Shown: piece after piece, positions 1-64,000 of the stretch | Position numbering within the stretch: the stretch's first letter is position 1 | Layout: each line of letters begins with the position of its first letter | NCBI GenBank assembly: GCA_004352715.1 | Contig: SCFE01000059.1 | Location: 111,960 to 175,959, forward strand | Source of the DNA: Hofstenia miamia | Taxonomy: Eukaryota > Xenacoelomorpha > Acoela | Direction of reading: 5' to 3' | DNA: 64,000 nucleotides | Translations under genes and position numbers: made by a program | Notes under the pieces: generated by a model | The model's database searches: none | Told to the model about the DNA's origin: nothing | Seen by the model: the letters and a program-made list of their open reading frames with translations, nothing else

Positions 1-2
1 CT

Positions 3-396
3 CGCAAATTGGATCTTGATCCTTTTGATTTCATTAAGTTCTCTAATTCCTGCTGCACTCGCTCTGATGATGTTGTCACCTTCTCCATTCGTCGTACAAA
101 GAAACATCGCACCCATTACTCGTTTTTCAATCGTGCTTGTACTGCTGCTAATTACATCTTGACTCGCAGCCCTCCAACAGCGATTGATTTCTTTTCCCCG
201 CCACCGAGCTTCAAGAAATCTTTGATGGCTTTCCTCTTTGCTGAGCCCTTCTCCAACTTCGCCTACTCTTCCATTTGCTCCTATTTCATCTCCTGTGACT
301 GTCCTCGCTGCCGTAAAACTTGACTTGTTTTTATTTTTTTGTTGTGTATGCCTTCAGCGGCTTAATAAAGTCATTGATTATTATTATTATTATTAT
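3..396 (+). mobile_element. 3' end of a non-LTR retrotransposon (RT C-terminus, tail)
   Basis: An open frame entering from the left edge ends at 321-323. Its close, RTHYSFFNRACTAANYIL followed by FKKSLMAFL, has the layout of the C-terminus of LINE reverse transcriptases (R-x-x-x-F-F-x-R...W/Y-x-x-L-P...F-K-x-x-L). It is followed by AATAAA at 364-369 and a terminal (ATT)n run at 374-395, typical of the 3' tail of such elements. The element type (CR1/jockey-like or other) cannot be settled from this piece. Confidence 0.7.
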
Positions 397-922
397 ATTC
401 AATTATACAAAATGCACATCAAATTAACATATTAGTTTAGAATTTCAGGTAGTTTTCAATCGTTGAAATTCGGAAAAATCATTGATTCAAAAATTCTCGA
501 AATTGAATCCTAAATAAATTTAGAAAATTCCGACATCACTAAATGGAATCACAATTAAACGTTGAAGCAATTGTTTTTATTTTGGTTCCACAATCAAAAA
601 GTGATTGTATTCATTTCTTAAAAATGTTTTGTGTTAAATTATAAATCTATAAATATAGTTTTCAATTATATGTAACTATTTCTTAATCCTTGATTCATGA
701 TATTATCTGTGATCTGTGTATTTACAGCGTGCTACGCGCGGTGTTAAAAGTTTAAATAATTGATTACACTGAACAACAATTTTCAGTGACCTGTATTTGA
801 CAAGAACGATATAGGTGGTTTTTTACGTTTACCCATAACACCTCTAGGAAAAAATATGAGAAATTTTTTTTCGAAAAAGGAACATCGGTAACTTTATTAT
901 AAAACTTGATAGTATATGCCGT
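397..922. other. Unassigned A/T-rich DNA
   Basis: No coding block, repeat unit or terminus that I recognise. Confidence 0.7.
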
Positions 923-1640
923 TTAAAAATGCTTGGTTGACTTTATAAATTTTGTCTGGCAAGTCTTGGTAGCGGAATTCCATTGTAGAAATATTCTGTT
1001 AGAACCTTTCACTGTGTTCGGCCAATTGGGCTTGAAAAATGATAGATCTGCGTGCAAAAAATGTAACTTTAACGACATAAAAGTCCCGAGATCCTTATAG
1101 GCTGACAATAGATCGTCCACTAGCTTTTGAACATGGTCAGAACGGTGTTTTCCCAAAAATCAATGACATATATTTTTGAAATCCCGCCAGCCATTAAACT
1201 CTTATCTGTCAACAATATAGGAAACGCTGTATCGTCCATCAGTTCCTTTATTTGAGGTCCAACCAATATTCCCTCTTTCATTTTTGCAAAACCTAATTTT
1301 GGGAATTTCAAGCAAAGATATTTAAAAGTTTCTCCATCTTTATTTAAAGCTTTGTCAAATTGCTTAAACAATTAATGTGGAAATACGATTTTATCTTTCG
1401 GCACAAGCACAGCATTAATCACATTTATAGACCCAGGAATTTCGTTAACGCATTCGGACCAGTGTTGTTTGAAATAATTATCGAATATAGAAAGCACATA
1501 CATTTTGTGAAGCCTGTTAGACGACCTTCCACAATAGCAACGATCTTCAGATTTACACAAATTATCCACTGATGTTCCTCATAACAAATTCTGAAGAAAA
1601 TTATCATTAATTTGTCATAAGTTCCCATAATCGATTGAAT
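923..1640 (-). pseudogene. Decayed copy of a repeat-associated arthropod protein
   Basis: On the minus strand, across several frames, I read YEEHQWIICVNLKIVAIV with GFTKCMCFL, then LVPKDKIVFPHINCL, FDKALNKDGETFKYLC, KEGILVGPQIKELM, and LVDDLLSAYKDLG with MSLKLHFLHADLSFF. The order and words match a protein of unknown function that recurs in high copy in arthropod genomes (the HICVDLKMV ... GPQIRKLM ... SLKLHFLHSHL family, from memory). Frames are broken at least three times, so it is a relic. Function unknown. Confidence 0.75.
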
Positions 1641-3706
1641 TCGCTACAGGCATAGTTGGATATTTATTTCCATTGTGAAGAATGACAGCTTCGATAGTGA
1701 TTAATCAATAATCAACCGCCACTCATTAGAAGCGTGATCATTTCCAAGCTCGAAGAACAACCTGATATGTTAGTACAATAACTCAGATCATCAGACATGA
1801 CAAAATAATGTGATAATGCAGCAGTGCGTTTGCGGTGGACACAAATTTTAGTGTTATCATTAAGCAGATTCCACTCTTTAAACGCGATCCAAGTAACTCA
1901 CTTTGCCCTTTCGTGAGACCCAGATAACATAGATCAATTAAATAACTTTGAGTTAAAAAGTGGGGTTGTTTTTCTTCAACATTACTTGGATATAATTTTC
2001 ATCATCACCTGTCATTTCATCATGTGTTAAGTTTTTCAATTTGGCAATGAACTGGAAGACCATTTAATTTTGGTATACCAATGATATGGCGAGAACAAAT
2101 GGATCATGCCAGCGATTCATATTTTTGCATGGTAAACGTTCAATGTAATAATAAACCTACTAAAAAGTCAATTAATTTTCCAAACATACAATCGGCTATA
2201 AGGCCATTTTACATTCTGACGCAATTCCAATATTGATGAAATCGCAATATTGTATGAAAGTCGATTTTGAAAAATCTAGACGTAATGGGATAAAATGAAT
2301 AATATTTTCGGAAATCTCGTAAAAATCTAGTCCTAGTGTAACACGCACACTTTTTGTCAAAAGTTTTGTTTTTCAGTGTTATTTATTTTTGCATTTAAGT
2401 ATTTGTCACAGTGCCTTCTATTCGAGCAATTTGTTTGTTTCCAGTTTGTGAAAAAAATGAAGTGTAAATAGCTTTAATGTATTAACAGTTCTCAGGTCTT
2501 ATTGAAGTGTGTGCGTAAACACGAATTCTATTTAAAAAAATGTTAGTTACTCATCATAAACTTAATCAATAATCATATAATGCAGAAACCTAAAAAAATT
2601 TACATTGTAAGCATTTTCTATTTAATTTAAAATGCAATTTACTAATACATGCTTAGAATTTAAGACACTGAAGTATGTTGATGATGCATAGCTTAATGCA
2701 TCACTGTTTTGATTTTGTCAGATATTGGATCAAAGGAACTTCTATATGAAAAGCTGGTTTTCATTTGTAAAACCCTGCTTTTTATATGTTACATGAACAT
2801 CAGTGTAGCTAATTTATTCAAGACTCTAAAGATTCTTTTCTATGACCAAATAGTTGCATGGGAACAACTTTTGTAACTCTGTCTATAGTATTCTTATTTT
2901 CGCTCTTTAAATTTTCAGATAGTGCGCAAACTATTGCAAGGGAATTAGGTTACTCTAATTTTATTAACGATGCAGCTCATTAACGGTAAGCAAATAATCA
3001 CTGCATATTTATATATAGCTAAGGTGAATTTTGGGTATTAATCAATACTGATGTTGAAAGTATAAAAGTATATAGTGCGTTATTGTAAAATTACTGAATA
3101 ATAGATTTTGATGTTTGAAAAAAAGTACATTACCATGATTCAAAGTTATTTCGGAAAGCATAAATGCCAATTTAATAAAAATTTTCAATGTCAGTTGTTG
3201 GCCATTAGAGCTATTTCGTGTCTACATTCGGTAATCTAGGATAGCTTGATTATTGAAGCGAATATTGAGGTAATCGTCCACTGCCATTTCAATGTGTGCA
3301 TCGTCTTGTTTGAAAGTTGACTTTTTCCTGCAAATTATTTCTTAGAGATAGTTCAACATGATTTTCAACATTCTACGATACTTTGCAATTGTTAATTGAT
3401 CAGCTCTTCATCAAATTTCTTCATAACCGCTTATAAAGCAGACTAGTAACAAATGCTAACAAATATACTTTAGAAAATCCATGCGGGTATGAATTCTTTC
3501 AAATAACACAATATACGTCTCATTCTCGAATGAACTATTTCGTGAGAATTGCAGACACTAATTCTACTGGCATTCGTATGTTCACGTACAAGATATTTTT
3601 TGGCACACCTAATTTTTTTAATGTGCCTCGTTAACAAAAATTAATGAAATTTCTAAAATTTATTATTCATAATAAATATTAGCTTTAGTTACCGATTCCA
3701 ATTTAG
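1641..3706. other. Upstream region of Brr2; first exon and promoter not located
   Basis: The missing first coding exon should end in phase 0 and encode a short stretch ending like the family QYEYKA. I found no ATG-led frame fitting that. A GTAAGC donor-like site lies at 2982, but the frame before it does not fit. No TATA box or initiator can be assigned. Confidence 0.5.
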
Positions 3707-60507
<56,801 letters not shown>

Positions 60508-61097
60508 ATTTTTAAATATTTATTTCGTTTTTTGTAGCTGTTTCCTAAATATATGTTTGCATGTAACTGATAAAATTTTAACTATGACATGTGTGCTTGG
60601 TGGGATTACTCAAATCTGTTAGTATTTTGACAACGGAAGGTATTCACTACTGATTAACAAACTTTTAAGAAAGATTGTTAACAATAATTGAAAATGATTA
60701 TTACTAAAAAATATATTTAAATAATTGAATTTTAATGACAATGGAAACCTCAAACTTGTTGCACATGAAGATGAATGTTGAGTATTTCTTCAATGGTGTT
60801 TATATCTTGCATTTACAAATTGAATGTTTCATCCACAGCTTTGTAGCAGGCGATGCCTATTTCATTTTGTGACTTTTTAACGAAGTTTGATTTTTGCATA
60901 ATTTTGATATCCACGGTTAACATTGCAGTAAGAAAACTTTTGAAAATTTGCTTCTAATGCATGCTTGGTCATTTCAGATGCTCGGGGCAAGATTAAAAAA
61001 CAGGGTGAAACTATACAAGGATTTCCACCTCTGATACAAATTTTTCCCTCTAATTCGAGATTTTTATTTTATATATTCTATATTTCATTTTAAATAT
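60508..61097 (+). other. Brr2 3' flank / likely 3' UTR
   Basis: A/T-rich sequence after the stop codon. I see no AATAAA or ATTAAA close to the stop, so the polyadenylation site cannot be placed; it may lie further on or use a variant signal. Confidence 0.5.
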
Positions 61098-61652
61098 TAT
61101 ATATATATATATNNNNNNNNNNNNNNNNNNNNNNNNNNNNNNNNNNNNNNNNNNNNNNNNNNNNNNNNNNNNNNNNNNNNNNNNNNNNNNNNNNNNNNNN
61201 NNNNNNNNNNNNNNNNNNNNNNNNNNNNNNNNNNNNNNNNNNNNNNNNNNNNNNNNNNNNNNNNNNNNNNNNNNNNNNNNNNNNNNNNNNNNNNNNNNNN
61301 NNNNNNNNNNNNNNNNNNNNNNNNNNNNNNNNNNNNNNNNNNNNNNNNNNNNNNNNNNNNNNNNNNNNNNNNNNNNNNNNNNNNNNNNNNNNNNNNNNNN
61401 NNNNNNNNNNNNNNNNNNNNNNNNNNNNNNNNNNNNNNNNNNNNNNNNNNNNNNNNNNNNNNNNNNNNNNNNNNNNNNNNNNNNNNNNNNNNNNNNNNNN
61501 NNNNNNNNNNNNNNNNNNNNNNNNNNNNNNNNNNNNNNNNNNNNNNNNNNNNNNNNNNNNNNNNNNNNNNNNNNNNNNNNNNNNNNNNNNNNNNNNNNNN
61601 NNNNNNNNNNNNNNNNNNNNNNNNNNNNNNNNNNNNNNNNNATATATATATA
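61098..61652. repeat. (TA)n tract with 529-N gap
   Basis: TA repeats flank the N run 61113-61641 on both sides. Confidence 0.9.
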
Positions 61653-62278
61653 ATCTCCTGCAGTACACAGATTTTTTATAATCCCCTTCTGTACGTTTAT
61701 TTCAAATTATTTATTCCCCGTACTACACTTTCAATTATATAAACTCTCAGTACATACTATTTTTTATATCCACGTAAGTACAACATGCGAAATAGTATAC
61801 AAATATTTCATCAACACTAACAAAATAGAATAAGATTATTTGAAAAAAGTTGTTTGCAAATTGTAAAGTTTAAGATTTATTTGCAGAGGGCACCTTACTT
61901 TCTAGCATAAACTCATAACTTTCGCTTAAATCAGTGAAACTGTTGGCAATGTTCTTTTTCTGCTATGTCCCGTTTGCTTTAAATGGGCAGCTTTGATTTC
62001 GTCAGAAATATGTTTATTTTCAAGAATTTCTTTTTCAAAAACTTTCCGGACCGATGTCGCTTTAAAATTATAATTGCTATAATCAGGAAAATGAGTTGCA
62101 ATCACGTTATTTATTTCTGTTGACATTGAAGTGCATAGGGAACGATTAATATTTTCAAAAATTAATCATCTGGTTCTATATTAGTAGAACAATGTGGTTT
62201 CAGTATATTGAGATATTCCACTTGTTTTTTTATTAACTTTAATGTGGATGAGAAACTTATAACATGACATGAGAACTT

Positions 62279-62610
62279 CATCACCTCGCCCAGATCTCCC
62301 AATCCATTTACCAGGCAGCCTTGTGTTACGGAACTGCCTCACTTTAAGACTCCAGTGTGGTGGTGCACCATCTTGTTGAAAAATGAATTAATCAGATTCT
62401 TCTTCCAACTGAGCCATTAACCAGTCTTCCAGCATGTTGAGATAGGATTCACCAGGGATAGTTGCCTCTTCAAAGAAGAACGGTCCATAGACACCTTTCT
62501 TGGAAATTACACAAAACACGTTCACTTTTGGTGAATCTCGTTCGTGTTCAAGAATTCATGGGGATTCTCAGTACCCCATATGCGAGTCTGCAAATTAGAG
62601 GACGCAAAAT
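62279..62610 (-). mobile_element. Tc1/mariner-superfamily transposase fragment (catalytic core)
   Basis: On the minus strand: NLQTRIWGTENPHEF, RDSPKVNVFCVISKKGVYGP, GESYLNMLEDWL, then FIFQQDGAPPHWSLKVR and RWIGRSGRGDE-like residues. The QQDGAPPHW block holds the second catalytic Asp. This is the version of the DDE core widely repeated in arthropod genomes. A stop and frame shifts interrupt it, and no termini are visible. Confidence 0.82.
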
Positions 62611-62855
62611 GCCTTTCTTGTTGAGAGAGCGCCATCACTGGAACTGGAAAGATAAGACAACAATCATTAGTATTACCAAAAATGTAATGTTCCTAAGACT
62701 TTGAAGCACCCTGTATAAAGGAATAACAGAAATTAATTAAATAGCGACTGTTAATTTTAAAAGGTGTGAAATGCTAAAATATAAAATGTTTTTTATTCAA
62801 ATTTTACTATACTAAATTTCAAGATCAAATTTCAAAGAATTTCATCAATAAATTA

Positions 62856-63343
62856 NNNNNNNNNNNNNNNNNNNNNNNNNNNNNNNNNNNNNNNNNNNNN
62901 NNNNNNNNNNNNNNNNNNNNNNNNNNNNNNNNNNNNNNNNNNNNNNNNNNNNNNNNNNNNNNNNNNNNNNNNNNNNNNNNNNNNNNNNNNNNNNNNNNNN
63001 NNNNNNNNNNNNNNNNNNNNNNNNNNNNNNNNNNNNNNNNNNNNNNNNNNNNNNNNNNNNNNNNNNNNNNNNNNNNNNNNNNNNNNNNNNNNNNNNNNNN
63101 NNNNNNNNNNNNNNNNNNNNNNNNNNNNNNNNNNNNNNNNNNNNNNNNNNNNNNNNNNNNNNNNNNNNNNNNNNNNNNNNNNNNNNNNNNNNNNNNNNNN
63201 NNNNNNNNNNNNNNNNNNNNNNNNNNNNNNNNNNNNNNNNNNNNNNNNNNNNNNNNNNNNNNNNNNNNNNNNNNNNNNNNNNNNNNNNNNNNNNNNNNNN
63301 NNNNNNNNNNNNNNNNNNNNNNNNNNNNNNNNNNNNNNNNNNN
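62856..63343. other. Assembly gap, 488 N
   Basis: N run not flanked by TA repeats, unlike most other large gaps here. Confidence 0.98.
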
Positions 63344-63544
63344 AAGCATATATGCGGGTGCTGAGTACATTTTTTGCAACAGTACTCTAAGTTAAAAGTA
63401 ATATACGAAACAATGTATTTTTGACATTAAGGGGTCTCTTAGTTGTTGGTGTGAAATGTTAGAAACTATTTTGCTAATGTATTTTATAACGGTTTGTGAA
63501 AAAATTCTGATTCTGAATTTTATGAACAGCTCTTGTATTTAGAT

Positions 63545-63924
63545 CAGAGGCGTAGCCATCCCAGGTATTGCCATGGGGCTTGTGTGGGTAGGTGTTGCCC
63601 AAAAAAATTGCGGCATTATCTTCAGGAAGATGTTTTCATTGAAATTATTTCTATTACAATTAATGCCAAAAATGTAATATCACAATAAATTGGCGTTATT
63701 TTACTGCGCCCTACATTCTGACATTGAATTATATTTGCGTCTAGTTCAGTACATTTTAAGGAGTGGTAAGAATCATAGAAAAAACATTATAAATGCAAAT
63801 AGAACATGAATTACAATTCATTATGTGCGTTATGTAACAGTATCAGATAAAAACACTATGCTAGTAAGTTAACTTACTATTCTCTCTGATAGTTGGGGCC
63901 TTGCTCCCCATAGTTACGCCACTG
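63545..63924. mobile_element. hAT-like short element with CAGNGGCGTA ends
   Basis: The left end CAGAGGCGTAGCCAT and the inverted right end CAGTGGCGTAACTATGGGG are the CAGTGGCGTA-type termini common in non-autonomous hAT elements. Flanks ATTTAGAT and ATTTTTAC agree at 5 of 8 positions. 380 bp, non-coding. Confidence 0.65.
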
Positions 63925-64000
63925 ATTTTTACCTTTCGGAATATACTACTAGTTTAAAAAACTAAACAATCTCATCGGCCAAATCAAGAACTGAGACATG

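Noticed and set aside
2929-2982. Candidate first Brr2 exon before a GTAAGC donor
   Set aside because: The frame with some resemblance (IARELGYSN) hits a stop before the donor, and the alternative ATG frame ends in the wrong phase for exon 1.
61926-62126. Minus-strand frame of 66 residues in the 3' flank
   Set aside because: It reads like real protein in composition but has no motif I know; it cannot be supported as a gene.

Overview
The window is animal nuclear DNA: it is A/T-rich, full of introns, peppered with (TA)n microsatellites and decayed transposons, and interrupted by assembly gaps. It is dominated by one gene on the + strand. From 3707 to 60507 I can read 37 coding exons with consistent splice phases that join into one frame of 6342 nt (2113 residues plus stop). 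They encode the U5 snRNP helicase Brr2 (SNRNP200), the Ski2-like ATPase that unwinds U4/U6 during spliceosome activation. Only the extreme N-terminus (about 15 residues by comparison with the human protein) is missing; I could not find its first coding exon in 1-3706.

Layout. 1-396: 3' end of a non-LTR retrotransposon. About 923-1640: decayed minus-strand copy of a repeat-associated protein I know mainly from arthropod genomes. 3707-9577: exons 1-14 (N-terminal region and most of the first helicase cassette), mostly with introns of 39-140 bp. 9578-20052: exons 15-17 separated by multi-kb introns carrying a hAT-like element and a Tc1/mariner relic. 20053-40756: one 20.7 kb intron holding piggyBac-like TTAA elements, hAT-like short elements and a long palindromic repeat. 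40757-60507: exons 18-37 (rest of cassette one, all of cassette two). 60508-64000: 3' flank with two large gaps, a transposase fragment and a hAT-like element.

Assembly matters here. A 1.9 kb segment carrying exons 26, 27 and part of 28 is present twice (49125-51027 and 51628-53531), separated by a Ty3/gypsy fragment bounded by single N bases. Read literally this would break the gene, but the copies differ mostly in introns, so unmerged haplotypes plus a misplaced contig are more likely. Two 21-N gaps (14112-14132, 39071-39091) are flanked by identical 102 and 119 bp sequences and look like unmerged contig overlaps.

Organism: certainly an animal; probably an arthropod, possibly a copepod-like crustacean. 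That rests on the repeat families and base composition only and is low confidence. I found no operon-like or previously undescribed biochemical system. What is of interest is the divergent motif V of the second helicase cassette, the three TTAA-flanked elements inside one gene, and several short inverted-repeat families whose target-site duplications can still be read.
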